DNA of 64,000 nucleotides from positions 201,468 through 265,467 of the forward strand of contig JAFWJL010000008.1 of assembly GCA_017511605.1 (NCBI GenBank). The letters run 5' to 3'. The notes below the pieces were generated by a model. It saw nothing but the letters and a program-made list of their open reading frames with translations. It did no database searches and was not told the DNA's origin. Shown in pieces: positions 50,761 through 60,659 of the stretch. Each line of letters begins with the position of its first letter. Position 1 is the stretch's first letter. The DNA is from Bacilli bacterium (GTDB taxonomy: Bacteria > Bacillota_I > Bacilli_A > RF39 > UBA660). The translations under genes and the position numbers were made by a program.

Positions 50761-52014
50761 CTATATTACTTCAGTATTTATAATACCATCAGTTAATTCT
50801 ATATCTAATTTATCTCCTTTATTAATACCTTTAACACTACTTATTACTTTATTATCTTTCTTAGTTATTGCATAACCTCTTTTAAGTGTTAGTAATGGAG
50901 ATAATGTTTCTAGTTTAGATATTAATTGAAGATATTTATTACTCTTCTTATCTAATATTTGGTATGGTTTTTTAAGTACATATGAATTCTTTAATCTAAT
51001 TAATTCTTTTTCTTTAATATTAGTTAGATTAATCATATTAAACTTTAATTTTTCTATTAAACTATCAAATATCATTTCTTTTGTTTGATAGATCATTATT
51101 GGATTTTTAAATATATTACTATTTTTAATATCTTCTAGTTTTCTTCTATTATTTTTAATTTTATTTAAAATAGTATTTTCTAATCTTATATTTATTTGTT
51201 TTAAGTAGTTAGATACATCAGTAAGTTGTGGTACTGCCATTTCAGCAGCTCCTGTTGGAGTTGGAGCTCTTAGATCTGCTACAAAGTCAGCTATTGTGAA
51301 ATCTATTTCATGACCTACAGCACTAATTACTGGTGTATTACATTCAAATATAGCTCTAGCTACTATTTCTTCATTGAATGCCCAAAGGTCTTCTATACTT
51401 CCTCCACCGCGTCCTACTATCAAAGTATCAAGCCCAAAAGAGTCAGCTTTTTTTATTTGTCTAACAATATCTTCTTTTGCGTCTTCTCCTTGAACTAGAG
51501 CTGGGAATAAATATATTTCTGTTAGAGGCCAACGTCTTTTAATAGTAGAAATAATATCTTTAATAGCGGCTCCTGTTGGAGCTGTTACTACTCCTACTTT
51601 AGAAGGTATCTTAGGTATTGGTTTTTTGTATATATCTTTGAATAGTCCTTCTTCTTCAAGCTTTTTCTTTAATTGTTCAAAGGCTATATATAAATTACCT
51701 ACACCATCTTCTAGCATATCACTAACATATATTTGGTAAGCACCATTAGCTTCGAATACGCTTATTTTACCTGTTACTAAGACTTTCATACCATCTTCAG
51801 GCATAAACTTTATTTTACTAGTTTGAGATGAAAACATAATAGCATTTATCCTACTATTTTCATCTTTTAAAGTAAAATAGAAATGACCTCTACTATGTGC
51901 TTTAAAGTTAGATATTTCTCCTTTTAGAAATACTTCATTTAAGTTTACATCATTATCTATTTTGTACTTTATATATCTAGTTAATTGGGTAACTGTAATG
52001 TACTTGTCATTCAT
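50761..52014 (-). CDS. xseA: Exodeoxyribonuclease VII large subunit
   Basis: A 417-residue XseA. An N-terminal OB fold binds DNA (VFLKGEISNFKAHSRGHFYFTLKD), the catalytic domain has VGVVTAPTGAAIKDI, IIVGRGGGSIEDLWAFNEE, PVISAVGHEIDFTIADFVADLRAPTPTGAAE, and a long coiled coil follows (YLKQINIRLENTILNKIKNNRRKLED) for XseB binding. It degrades single-stranded DNA processively into oligonucleotides. In a nusB-xseA-xseB unit as in many Firmicutes. Confidence 0.95.
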   Translation of the reverse strand: MNDKYITVTQLTRYIKYKIDNDVNLNEVFLKGEISNFKAHSRGHFYFTLKDENSRINAIMFSSQTSKIKFMPEDGMKVLVTGKISVFEANGAYQIYVSDMLEDGVGNLYIAFEQLKKKLEEEGLFKDIYKKPIPKIPSKVGVVTAPTGAAIKDIISTIKRRWPLTEIYLFPALVQGEDAKEDIVRQIKKADSFGLDTLIVGRGGGSIEDLWAFNEEIVARAIFECNTPVISAVGHEIDFTIADFVADLRAPTPTGAAEMAVPQLTDVSNYLKQINIRLENTILNKIKNNRRKLEDIKNSNIFKNPIMIYQTKEMIFDSLIEKLKFNMINLTNIKEKELIRLKNSYVLKKPYQILDKKSNKYLQLISKLETLSPLLTLKRGYAITKKDNKVISSVKGINKGDKLDIELTDGIINTEVI

Positions 52015-52029
52015 AATACCCCTCCAATA

Positions 52030-52431
52030 TTATTTTTCTTCTTCGTGATAAATCTTATCTAATACTCCATTAATCATTTTAGTTACTTTTTCATCACTAT
52101 ATTTCTTAGATAATTCAATTGCTTCATTAATAGAAACTACACTAGGAGTATCTGTGTACATTAACTCATAAATACCTAATGATAAAATTGCTTGGTCTAC
52201 TTTATTTAATCTATCTAGACTCCAATCATTCAAATATTTATTAGCTAATTTATTAATTTCTTCTCTATGTTCTAATATTCCATTAATAGAATCATTTACG
52301 AAACTATTTTCTACTTCTAATTGTTCTTTTATAAGATCATTTAAATCAAAGTCTACTTTTGCTTCATTAAACATATCTATTTGATATAAAACTTTCATTA
52401 TTACTTCACGTAATTCACTTCTATTTTTCAT
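52030..52431 (-). CDS. nusB: Transcription antitermination factor NusB
   Basis: A 133-residue all-helical protein: RSELREVIMKVLYQIDMFN at the N terminus and the C-terminal IYELMYTDTPSVVSINEAIELSKKYSDEKVTKMINGVLDKI, the NusB signature. It binds boxA RNA with NusE/S10 and prevents early termination in rRNA operons. Promoter TGATATAAT at 52457-52465 touches the mutS stop. Confidence 0.94.
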   Translation of the reverse strand: MKNRSELREVIMKVLYQIDMFNEAKVDFDLNDLIKEQLEVENSFVNDSINGILEHREEINKLANKYLNDWSLDRLNKVDQAILSLGIYELMYTDTPSVVSINEAIELSKKYSDEKVTKMINGVLDKIYHEEEK

Positions 52432-52456
52432 ACTATCACCTCTTTAATTCTATTTA

Positions 52457-52465
52457 ATTATATCA
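52457..52465 (-). promoter_or_regulatory. Extended -10 promoter of nusB-xseAB
   Basis: Minus strand TGATATAAT, overlapping the stop codon of mutS. Confidence 0.55.
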
Positions 52466-55015
52466 TTTCTTTTCTTTTATGTCTTTCTTTAAATCATATA
52501 AATAACTTAAAGCTTCCATAGGAGTCATTTCTAATGGATTAATACTTTTAATTTTTTCTTCTATTTCATTTGGTTTTTCTTTTAATTCGTCTTCGTTAAG
52601 TTCAAATAAACTTGTTTGAGTAAATACTTGTTTTTTTACATTCTTCTTTTCATATACGTTTAATATATCACTAGCTCTATCTATTAAACTACTTGGTAGT
52701 TTAGCTAGACTAGCCACGTGTATTCCATAACTTTTATCTACTGCACCAGGTTTTACTTTATGTAGGAATGTTACTTTACCATTTTCTTCTATAGCTGATA
52801 CATGAACATTTTTTAAATGTTTTAAGTCTTTTTCTAAAGCAGTTAATTCATGATAGTGAGTAGAAAACATAGTCTTTGCTTTTATCTTATCATGTAAGTA
52901 TTCTAATATTGCTTGAGCTAGACTCATACCATCATAAGTAGCAGTACCTCTACCTAATTCATCAAATAATATTAAACTATTTTCTGTAGCTTCTGAAATT
53001 GCATAATTTGCTTCTTTCATTTCTACCATGAAAGTAGATTCACCACTTACTAAGTCATCACTTGCACCAATTCTTGTAAATATCTTATCGAAGATTGGAA
53101 GTGACGCACTTGAACACGGTACAAAGCAACCCATTTGAGCCATAATAACTGTAATTGCAGTTTGTCTCATATATGTACTTTTACCAGCCATATTAGGACC
53201 AGTAATTAATAATATACTAGTAGTTTTATCCATTACTATGTCATTTGGAATATATTTATCTTTCATTACTTGTTCTACTACTGGATGACGACAATCTATT
53301 AATTTTAATGAATGATCATTTGTAATAGTTGGACGAGTAAATTTATATAAATCACTTACAATAGAGAATGATTGTAACATATCTATTTCACTAATAATTC
53401 TAGCTGTTTTTTGTAGATTAGTTACATATCTTTTTACTACTTCTCTTATATCCATAAATAATTTATATTCTAAAGAAATAATTTTTTCTTCAGCACCTAA
53501 TATTATATTTTCTTTTTCTTTTAATAATGGTGTAGTAAATCTCTCACAGTTAGCTAAAGTTTGTTTTCTCTCATATCCAAATTCATCTTTAACTAAATTA
53601 CATTGTCCTTTAGAAACTTCTATATAATAACCAAAGACTTTATTAAATCCCACTTTCATATTTTTAATACCAGTTCTTTGTTTTTCTTGTTGTTCTAGCT
53701 CTAGGATAAAGTCTTTACTACCACTACTTATCTTCTTTAATTCATCTAATTCAGTATTATAACCTTCTTTTATTAAATGACCTTCATGAAGAGTAAATGG
53801 TGCATCTTCTAATATAGATTTTTCAAGTAGGCTATATACTTCATCAAATGTTTCTATTTCTTTTTCATATTTCAATTCTTTTAATATCTTAGATATAGTT
53901 GGTAATTCTTTTAGAGATGTTTTTAATTGTAGTAAGTCTTTAGCATTTAAATTACCATAAGTAATTCTTCCTACTAATCTTTCTAAGTCATATACATTAC
54001 TAAGTGATTTTATTAAATCATCTCTTAAGATAAATTCGGTACTTAAAAGTGATACCATATCATATCGCTTTTCAATTTCTTTTTTATCTGTTAAAGGGTT
54101 TAGAATAGTATTTTTTAAATAACGACTTCCCATAGCAGTTTTACATTTATCTAATAACCATAATAAACTAAATTGTCTTTCTCTATTTCTAATAGTTTCT
54201 ACTAATTCTAAGTTCTTCTTAGTATTAGAATCAAACTCTAAATACATTGATGATTTATATACATTACATTCTTGAATATGGTGCATATCACCTTTTTTAG
54301 TTTCTACTATGTAATATAATAAATGTTTAATTGTTTGAACTAGTCTTACATCTTCTATATTTTTATATACATAATTATAATCAGTATCTTCTAACTCGCA
54401 CTTTTCTATTGTGACTAAGCATTCTAAATTAGTTCTTAAACGTTCTACTATTTCTCTATCAATAGTATCATTTACGATTACTTCACGTACTCCTAATTTA
54501 GATATTTCTTTTAATACTTTATCAGTATCTCCCTCTACTAGTGTGACATTAATTTCACCAGTAGTAATATCTGCAAAACTTATTCCATAACAATAATCAA
54601 ATGAATAAATATTTGCGATATAGTTATTACTCTTAGCATCTAAATTAGAGTCTATTTTAGTACCTTTAGTAACTACTTGAATGACATCTCTTTTAACCAT
54701 TCCTTTAGTCTCTTTAGGATCTTCTAACTGTTCACAAATAGCTACTTTATAACCTTTATCTATTAGTTCATCAACGTAAGATGCATATGCATGATGCGGA
54801 ATACCACACATTGGAACTCTCTCATCTAGTCCTGCTTGTTTACCTGTTAAAGTTAATTCAAGTATTCTAGAAGTTAATATTGCATCATCAAAAAACATTT
54901 CATAGAAGTCACCCAATCTAAAGAAAATAATACAATCTTCGTATTTATCTTTTATCTCCATATATTGTTGCATCATAGGAGACAATTTAGATCTATCTAC
55001 TTCACTTCTTTTCAT
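52463..55015 (-). CDS. mutS: DNA mismatch repair protein MutS
   Basis: About 850 residues from the ATG at 55015; upstream TTG and GTG codons fall inside the GGTGAG ribosome site. Domain I has KYEDCIIFFRLGDFYEMFFDDA with the mismatch-reading Phe-x-Glu, and the C-terminal ATPase has LLITGPNMAGKSTYMRQTA, FMVEMKEANYAIS, ILFDELGRGTATYDG and FSTHYHELTALE. It recognises mismatches and recruits MutL. No MutL gene lies in the window. The C terminus keeps the short helix PMEALSYLYDLKK for tetramer formation. Confidence 0.97.
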   Translation of the reverse strand: MKRSEVDRSKLSPMMQQYMEIKDKYEDCIIFFRLGDFYEMFFDDAILTSRILELTLTGKQAGLDERVPMCGIPHHAYASYVDELIDKGYKVAICEQLEDPKETKGMVKRDVIQVVTKGTKIDSNLDAKSNNYIANIYSFDYCYGISFADITTGEINVTLVEGDTDKVLKEISKLGVREVIVNDTIDREIVERLRTNLECLVTIEKCELEDTDYNYVYKNIEDVRLVQTIKHLLYYIVETKKGDMHHIQECNVYKSSMYLEFDSNTKKNLELVETIRNRERQFSLLWLLDKCKTAMGSRYLKNTILNPLTDKKEIEKRYDMVSLLSTEFILRDDLIKSLSNVYDLERLVGRITYGNLNAKDLLQLKTSLKELPTISKILKELKYEKEIETFDEVYSLLEKSILEDAPFTLHEGHLIKEGYNTELDELKKISSGSKDFILELEQQEKQRTGIKNMKVGFNKVFGYYIEVSKGQCNLVKDEFGYERKQTLANCERFTTPLLKEKENIILGAEEKIISLEYKLFMDIREVVKRYVTNLQKTARIISEIDMLQSFSIVSDLYKFTRPTITNDHSLKLIDCRHPVVEQVMKDKYIPNDIVMDKTTSILLITGPNMAGKSTYMRQTAITVIMAQMGCFVPCSSASLPIFDKIFTRIGASDDLVSGESTFMVEMKEANYAISEATENSLILFDELGRGTATYDGMSLAQAILEYLHDKIKAKTMFSTHYHELTALEKDLKHLKNVHVSAIEENGKVTFLHKVKPGAVDKSYGIHVASLAKLPSSLIDRASDILNVYEKKNVKKQVFTQTSLFELNEDELKEKPNEIEEKIKSINPLEMTPMEALSYLYDLKKDIKEKK

Positions 55016-55058
55016 ACTTCTCACCAATATTTATTATACAAAAAAAATACTGAAAATA

Positions 55059-55178
55059 CTAATTATTTTCAATATTTTCTATCATTTCTATCTCGTCATC
55101 AGCTTTTGATGCTACTTTTAAAGCACAATACATAAAAAACAGGAAAAATAATAATAAAATTATAATAATTATATACAT
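55059..55178 (-). CDS. 39-residue membrane peptide
   Basis: ATG at 55178 follows a strong ribosome site (GGAGGGG at about 55184-55190) and encodes a 39-residue peptide: a hydrophobic run of about 18 residues (MYIIIIILLLFFLFFMY) followed by an acidic tail (ASKADDEIEMIENIENN) and a TAG. The layout is that of a single-pass N-terminal-anchored small protein with a cytoplasmic or extracytoplasmic acidic tail. The frame has good codon context and its own ribosome site, so I think it is a real gene. It lies 44 bases before mutS. Function unknown; hypothetical. Confidence 0.6.
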   Translation of the reverse strand: MYIIIIILLLFFLFFMYCALKVASKADDEIEMIENIENN

Positions 55179-55385
55179 AGAACCCCTCCGGAATAATGTT
55201 TTATCATTAATTCTATTTTATGTAAAACTCTTAATTTTATTATTTTATTGTAGTTTTAATTTAATTTTTTATTTTTTCCTTAGTAAATTATTTAAATTCA
55301 TAGTACTTTTATTATTAAAAAAACAAGTTTTATAAAATCATAAAAATTAGTTTGAGGATACTATTGTTTAGATAAATGTGAGCAT
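55179..55385. other. Gene-free AT-rich stretch
   Basis: About 200 bases between the 39-residue peptide gene and the terminator of the TM2 gene. Very AT-rich, no reading frame with a ribosome site, no long palindrome or repeat found. It probably holds the promoter of the small peptide gene and mutS. Confidence 0.4.
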
Positions 55386-55429
55386 AAAAAAAGAAGATAC
55401 AATTAATCTTAACCTATTAAAGTATCTCC
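55386..55429 (-). terminator. Terminator of the TM2 gene
   Basis: GAAGATAC (55393-55400) / GTATCTCC (55422-55429), long 21-base loop, T7 on the minus strand. Confidence 0.65.
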
Positions 55430-55470
55430 TCATGTATTTAATTATAACATATTTTACTTGATTTTACAAG

Positions 55471-55827
55471 TTAATCCTTTAATTTAACTCCATTAGCATC
55501 TTTATCGATAGAGCCAGCTAGAATCATTATACCTTCAATAAATCCCCATATTTGAGCTACTAATGGTCCTAAACCAACTATTAACCAACCTACTGTAGTT
55601 AGTAATAATTGAGCAACTGCTTTACTTGTATATCCTAAATAGAAATTATGTACTCCTAATCCTCCTAGAAATATTCCTAATAGTCCGGCAGCTATTTTAG
55701 ATTTTCTTTCATCTTCATATACTGGTTTTTCTTCTTCTTCATTATCTTGGAATGTACCACATACATTACAGTACTTTCCAGGCTCTATTAATTTTTCACC
55801 GCAATTAACGCAATACTTCTTTTTCAT
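55471..55827 (-). CDS. Zinc-ribbon TM2-domain membrane protein
   Basis: About 118 residues from ATG 55827 (GGAGG five bases upstream). An N-terminal zinc ribbon CVNCGEKL ... CNVCGTF (residues about 5-27) is followed by an acidic linker and a TM2 domain: KIAAGLLGIFLGGLGVHNFYLGY ... TVGWLIVGLGPLVAQIWGFIEGIM. TM2 proteins have two membrane segments linked by a short turn with a DRF-like motif. Their role is unknown. Monocistronic, upstream of an ABC exporter. Confidence 0.85.
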   Translation of the reverse strand: MKKKYCVNCGEKLIEPGKYCNVCGTFQDNEEEEKPVYEDERKSKIAAGLLGIFLGGLGVHNFYLGYTSKAVAQLLLTTVGWLIVGLGPLVAQIWGFIEGIMILAGSIDKDANGVKLKD

Positions 55828-55852
55828 TAGTACCTCCATATATTATTATATA

Positions 55853-57844
55853 CTATTTTTGAAATTGCGAATTATAAAGATTTGCGTAGAAACCATTCTT
55901 CTTTAATAATTCTTTATGAGTTCCTTGCTCAACAATATTTCCTTCATTCATAACTAAGATTAAATCAGCATTTTTAATAGTACTTAATCTATGAGCTATA
56001 ATAAAACTTGTTTTACCTTCCATTAATTTATCCATAGCTACTTGGACTAGTTCTTCTGTTCTTGTATCTACATTACTTGTAGCTTCATCTAGTATTAAGA
56101 ATGGTGCATCTTTTACCATACCGCGAGCAATAGTTAATAATTGTTTTTGACCTGAAGATATTGCTTCATTATCAGTTACATCAGAATCCATTGTATTAGG
56201 AAGTGTTTTAATAAAATGATCTATTCCTATTTTCTTACATATATCCCATAGTAAATCAGTAGAAATATTTTTATTATTAAACTTTAAGTTATCTTTAATA
56301 CTTCCTTCAAATAACCATGTATCTTGTAAAACCATTACAAATAAGTTATGTAAGTCTTCTCTTTTTATATCTTTAATTGAAACTCCATCTATTAATATAT
56401 CTCCATCATTTATTTCATAGAATTTCATTAATAGATTAACCATAGTAGTTTTACCAGCACCTGTTGGTCCTACGATAGCTATTTTTTCTCCATCTTTAAC
56501 TTTAGCACTAAAGTCCTTAATAATAGTTTTTTCAGGAGTATATCCAAATTTAACATTTTTAAATTCGATATTTCCTTTAACCTTTTCAGGTAAACTACTC
56601 TTTATATTACTTTCATCAGGCAATTCCTCTTCATCCATGAATTCATATACACGTTCTGCTGCTGCAGCAATTGATTGCATAGAAGTCATTGATTGAGCAA
56701 GTCTTGATAATGGATTAGTAAATAATCTTATATAAATCATAAATGCTACTATTACACCAAAAGTAATATGTCCATTCATTACAAGCAATGCTCCTACTAC
56801 ACATACTGCTACATAACCAAAATTACCTATAAAGTTCATAAGTGGTTGCATAATACCAGATAAGAATTGACTCTTTCTATTAGCTTCATATAATTTATCA
56901 TTTATCTTATCAAATTCTACTAGAGCTTCTTTTTCTCCGTTATATGCCTTTACTACATTATGACCTGAATATATTTCTTCAATGTGTCCATTTAAATTAC
57001 CTAATTCTTTTTGTCTAGCAGTAAAGTATTTTTGAGATTTCATTAATATTACAAAAGTAAACATAAATCCAAAAATAGATGCAACTATAGCAGTAAGTGC
57101 CATGATCCAGTTAGTTACAAACATCATAACAACTGATCCTAAGAAAAGTGTTAAATTAGTAACAAAACTAGTTATATTATTACTCATATTTATACCAATA
57201 GTATCAACATCATTAGTAACACGAGATAATACATCTCCTATTTCATGAGTATCAAAGTATTTTAATGGTAATTTATTAATCTTAGTAGAAATGTTTTTTC
57301 TAAGTTTTTTAGAATAACCTATTCCTACATAAGCCATTAATAATCCAACTACATAAGAACAAATTGCTTGAATTAAGTAAATTATTCCTAGAATAATAGA
57401 TTTTTCTTTTAATTTTTTTTCATCTAATTTAGTATCAAATACTTTTTGAATAGATTTAGGGCATTTTTTAAATGCCTTTATATATTCTTCCTGATTACTT
57501 TTTTTATCTACTTTACTAATTATAGATAAATATTTCATTTGATCAGGATATGTTATTTCTACTTTATCTATATAAATAGATTCAGTCTTTTTCTGTAACA
57601 TATTTTCTTGTATCTTTTTATTTAATACTTCAATATTCTTAGTATTAGGTTTAATACTTTCTGTAATAACATCAGTTACTTTAGCTAATCTATTTGGAGC
57701 TATAGTAGAAAGTATAGCTCCAGCCATAGCTAAGATACATGATAATACTAATACATATTTCCATGTATTAAGGCTTTTAAATATTCTTAAAAGTGTACCT
57801 TTTAAGTCTTTTGCTTTTTCTTGTTTCCCATTTGGTCTAGGCAT
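55853..57844 (-). CDS. ABC exporter half-transporter, subunit B
   Basis: A 663-residue TMD-NBD protein. TM1 (YVLVLSCILAMAGAILS) is followed by an unusually large external loop of about 110 residues (Lys/Glu-rich) and TM2 (ILGIIYLIQAICSYVVGL). The NBD has IVGPTGAGKTTMVNLL, SSGQKQLLTIARGM (Ser instead of Gly in the second place), FLILDEATSNVD and IIAHRLSTIKNADL. Together with the preceding gene, overlapping by eight bases, it should form a heterodimeric exporter of the LmrCD/BmrCD or YfiBC type (lipids or drugs). Confidence 0.9.
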   Translation of the reverse strand: MPRPNGKQEKAKDLKGTLLRIFKSLNTWKYVLVLSCILAMAGAILSTIAPNRLAKVTDVITESIKPNTKNIEVLNKKIQENMLQKKTESIYIDKVEITYPDQMKYLSIISKVDKKSNQEEYIKAFKKCPKSIQKVFDTKLDEKKLKEKSIILGIIYLIQAICSYVVGLLMAYVGIGYSKKLRKNISTKINKLPLKYFDTHEIGDVLSRVTNDVDTIGINMSNNITSFVTNLTLFLGSVVMMFVTNWIMALTAIVASIFGFMFTFVILMKSQKYFTARQKELGNLNGHIEEIYSGHNVVKAYNGEKEALVEFDKINDKLYEANRKSQFLSGIMQPLMNFIGNFGYVAVCVVGALLVMNGHITFGVIVAFMIYIRLFTNPLSRLAQSMTSMQSIAAAAERVYEFMDEEELPDESNIKSSLPEKVKGNIEFKNVKFGYTPEKTIIKDFSAKVKDGEKIAIVGPTGAGKTTMVNLLMKFYEINDGDILIDGVSIKDIKREDLHNLFVMVLQDTWLFEGSIKDNLKFNNKNISTDLLWDICKKIGIDHFIKTLPNTMDSDVTDNEAISSGQKQLLTIARGMVKDAPFLILDEATSNVDTRTEELVQVAMDKLMEGKTSFIIAHRLSTIKNADLILVMNEGNIVEQGTHKELLKKNGFYANLYNSQFQK

Positions 57845-59600
57845 TTTCTAACTCCTCCTCACTTAATTGTGATAAGGCAATTTCTTTATATACCTTACAA
57901 CTTTTTAATAATTCTTTATGAGTACCCATTCCAACGCACTCACCTTTATCTAAAACTATAATTTTATCTGCATTCATAATAGTACCAATTCTTTGAGCTA
58001 CTATTAAACTCGTGGCATCTTTCATATTCTTTTTTAATTCTTGTCTTAGTTTTAAATCTGTTTGATAGTCTAAGGCACTAAATGAATCATCAAAGATATA
58101 TATTTCAGGATTTCTAGCTATAGCTCTAGCAATACTTAGTCTTTGTTTTTGACCTCCTGAAATATTAGTACCACCTCTAGCTATATGAGAAGAATACTTC
58201 TTATCCATCTTTTCTACGAAGTCTTTTCCTTGTGCTATTTTAATAGCTTTTTTTACTTCTTCTAGACTAGGTTTATCTTTTCCATTATCTCCGTATGCAA
58301 CATTATCTTCTACAGTACCAGTAAACATAACAGCTTTTTGGGAAATATAACCTATTCTATTATTAAGTTCATGGGTATCATATTCTTTTACATTAACACC
58401 ATCTACAAATATTTCTCCATCTGTGGCATCATACATTCTAGGTACTAAGTTTATTAAAGTAGATTTACCACTACCAGTACTTCCTATAAAGGCTACTGTT
58501 TCTCCTTGATTTACTTTAAAACTAATATCTTTTAATAAATATTCATCAGCATCAGGATATTTAAAACTAACATTTTTAAATTCAACTGTACCTTTTTCTT
58601 TAGTACTACCTTTGAATTCTCCTGAAATAATAGAAATATCACTATCTAATACTTCATTAATACGTTTAATAGATACTAAAGCACGAGGTAGAACCATAAA
58701 GATAAATGTAAGTAATAAGAATGAAATAATTACTTGCATTCCATAGCTTGAGAATACTATTACATTGCTAAATATATTAATCTTATCTATTAATGTAGAA
58801 TTCATTATTAAGTATGCTCCTACTACATATATACCTAATGCTTGGAAATGCATTACAAAGTTCATTACTGGATCCATCCAAGCGAATGTTTTTGTTACTC
58901 TTAAATGGATTCCTGTTAAGTCTTCATTAACACTATTAAATCTTTTTTCACTAAACTTTTCAGCATTAAAAGCATGTATTACTCTAATACCTGATAAGTT
59001 TTCTCTTGTTACCCCATTTAATTTATCAGTAAGTTTTTGGATTTTTTGGAATCTTGGTGAAACTATACTAATAATAATTAAGTTAACTACTACAACTATA
59101 ACTACTCCAATACCTGTAACTAAACTAAGTTCTCCACTCTTACCTAGTATCTTTAATAATGCCCATATAGCCATTACTGGAGCTTTTACTAATAATTGTA
59201 GTCCCATAGCTAGAAGCATTTCTATTTGAGATACATCATTTGTAGTACGAGTTATTAAACTACTTGTAGAAAAATTCTTAATCTCAGCTATTCCAAAAGA
59301 TTCTACTTTTTCAAATATTTTTCTTCGTATAATTCTAGAGAATCTTGCTGATAAAAGTGAAGTAAAATATCCTACTATAATAGTACAAACTAAACTACCT
59401 AAAGCACAAATAATCATATATACTCCAGCTATAAGTATATCGTTCATCTTAGATCCTTCAGTTTGAACTAACTTAGTAATTTCACTCATATATTCAGGCA
59501 TTCTTAAATCCAAGAATACTGAAAATACTACTAAAGCTGTTACTAATAAAACTATAAGTAAATCCTTCTTTTCTAAGTTTTTAAATATTTTAATCATCAT
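57837..59600 (-). CDS. ABC exporter half-transporter, subunit A
   Basis: A 587-residue TMD-NBD protein with six membrane segments in residues 1-320 (LLIVLLVTALVVFSVFLDL, IAGVYMIICALGSLVCTII and others) and an NBD with IGSTGSGKSTLINLVPRMYD, ISGGQKQRLSIARAIARNPEIYIFDDSFSALD and IVAQRIGTIMNADKI. The D-loop region FDDSFSALD has Asp in place of the catalytic Glu, marking the degenerate site of heterodimeric exporters, while the partner keeps DEATSNVD. This asymmetry supports a heterodimer. Confidence 0.9.
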   Translation of the reverse strand: MMIKIFKNLEKKDLLIVLLVTALVVFSVFLDLRMPEYMSEITKLVQTEGSKMNDILIAGVYMIICALGSLVCTIIVGYFTSLLSARFSRIIRRKIFEKVESFGIAEIKNFSTSSLITRTTNDVSQIEMLLAMGLQLLVKAPVMAIWALLKILGKSGELSLVTGIGVVIVVVVNLIIISIVSPRFQKIQKLTDKLNGVTRENLSGIRVIHAFNAEKFSEKRFNSVNEDLTGIHLRVTKTFAWMDPVMNFVMHFQALGIYVVGAYLIMNSTLIDKINIFSNVIVFSSYGMQVIISFLLLTFIFMVLPRALVSIKRINEVLDSDISIISGEFKGSTKEKGTVEFKNVSFKYPDADEYLLKDISFKVNQGETVAFIGSTGSGKSTLINLVPRMYDATDGEIFVDGVNVKEYDTHELNNRIGYISQKAVMFTGTVEDNVAYGDNGKDKPSLEEVKKAIKIAQGKDFVEKMDKKYSSHIARGGTNISGGQKQRLSIARAIARNPEIYIFDDSFSALDYQTDLKLRQELKKNMKDATSLIVAQRIGTIMNADKIIVLDKGECVGMGTHKELLKSCKVYKEIALSQLSEEELENA

Positions 59601-59640
59601 ATCACTCTTTCTATACGCACATATAATTTTATCTTAAATA

Positions 59641-59668
59641 AAAGAAATAGTAAAGAATTACTATCTCT
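59641..59668 (-). terminator. Terminator of the DUF1016 gene
   Basis: GAAATAGTAA / TTACTATCTC (59644-59653 and 59658-59667) with one G-U pair, T-rich on the minus strand. Confidence 0.65.
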
Positions 59669-59671
59669 TTT

Positions 59672-60553
59672 TTACACTATTTTATACTCTTTGAATATTA
59701 TTCTTTTATCACTACAATACTTTATGACATAATTATTATTTTCTTTGCAAATAATTATCCCTATAGTTTTATTTTGATTAATACTTCTTATGTTTTCATC
59801 TATATAATTCATATATACTTCAATTTGACCTGTATGTTCTTTCTTTAATTCTGTAACTTTTAATTCTATTACTACGAAGCAATTATATACATAATTAAAA
59901 AACAATAAATCTATATAATTATAAGTATTTTCTAATTTAATTTTATATTCCTTATCTATAAAAGAATAACCACTACCAAGTTCTTTCATAAAATGAGTAA
60001 TATCCTCTAATATTAATTTTTGAAGTGCTTTTTCATTTATTTCTTCTTTACTATTATTTTTTATAATAATAGGGTTCTTAATATTATCCTCTATAAATAT
60101 ATCTTCTTTATTTATTAATTTATTCTTAGTACTTTCAGGTAATCTTTCATATTCATTATTTTTTATTCTTTCTCTAAGTTGTCTAATTGAAAGATTTTCT
60201 CTTTCTGTTATTTGTATATAATATTTTACTTTATTTATATCATCTATTGATAATAATTCAATATAATGACCAAAAGTCAAATGTTGCGACACTGTCGCAA
60301 GTTTTTCTAGTAATAAATAAAATTTTTTCATTCTAGTTAAAGAAGAAAAAGTATATCCTTTGCCCAAATCTTTTGTTAATCTTTTTGAATACTCTTTTAT
60401 TATTCCTTCTCCATAGTGACTACCGGCTTCACTTAATAATTTACCAACATTATAATAAGTACTTAAATCACTTCTATTAATAGAATAATTTTTTACTTTT
60501 CTATTTATTTCATTATTAATTAATTTATTCTTTATTTCATAATAATAATTTAT
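59672..60553 (-). CDS. DUF1016/YhcG-family PDDEXK nuclease-like protein
   Basis: About 293 residues. The N-terminal YhcG domain has YYNVGKLLSEAGSHYGEGII and LGKGYTFSSLTRMKKFYLLL; the C-terminal restriction-nuclease-like fold shows LGSGYSFIDKEYKI, YIDLLFFNYVYNCFVVIELK (D-x12-ELK, the PD-ExK core), and QIEVYMNYIDENI. These proteins are nuclease-like and occur with restriction systems, as in RmuC-like or SIR2-linked islands; no partner is next to it here. No ATG, GTG or TTG lies behind the only good ribosome site (AGGAG at 60562-60566). The codon at the right distance is ATA (60553), see findings. A TTG at 60679 lies in the upstream terminator and is unlikely. Confidence 0.7.
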   Translation of the reverse strand: MNYYYEIKNKLINNEINRKVKNYSINRSDLSTYYNVGKLLSEAGSHYGEGIIKEYSKRLTKDLGKGYTFSSLTRMKKFYLLLEKLATVSQHLTFGHYIELLSIDDINKVKYYIQITERENLSIRQLRERIKNNEYERLPESTKNKLINKEDIFIEDNIKNPIIIKNNSKEEINEKALQKLILEDITHFMKELGSGYSFIDKEYKIKLENTYNYIDLLFFNYVYNCFVVIELKVTELKKEHTGQIEVYMNYIDENIRSINQNKTIGIIICKENNNYVIKYCSDKRIIFKEYKIV

Positions 60554-60614
60554 AAAATCATCTCCTTGGATGTCTTTTATAACATAATAAAAAGTATTTG
60601 TAAAACTTAGAAAA

Positions 60615-60643
60615 ATTATAATTAAACTAAAAAAGAACTTGAA
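60615..60643 (-). promoter_or_regulatory. Promoter of the DUF1016 gene
   Basis: TATAAT (60615-60620) with TTCAAG at -35 (60638-60643), spacer 17, partly overlapping the upstream terminator. Confidence 0.45.
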
Positions 60644-60659
60644 ATATTCAAGTTCTTTT
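60631..60659 (-). terminator. Terminator of the MacB-like gene
   Basis: AAAAGAACTTGA / TCAAGTTCTTTT around AATAT, a strong stem followed on the minus strand by T6. Confidence 0.85.

Noticed and set aside
55179..55385. Replication origin in the AT-rich gap
   Set aside because: No DnaA-box-like repeats and no dnaA/dnaN neighbours.
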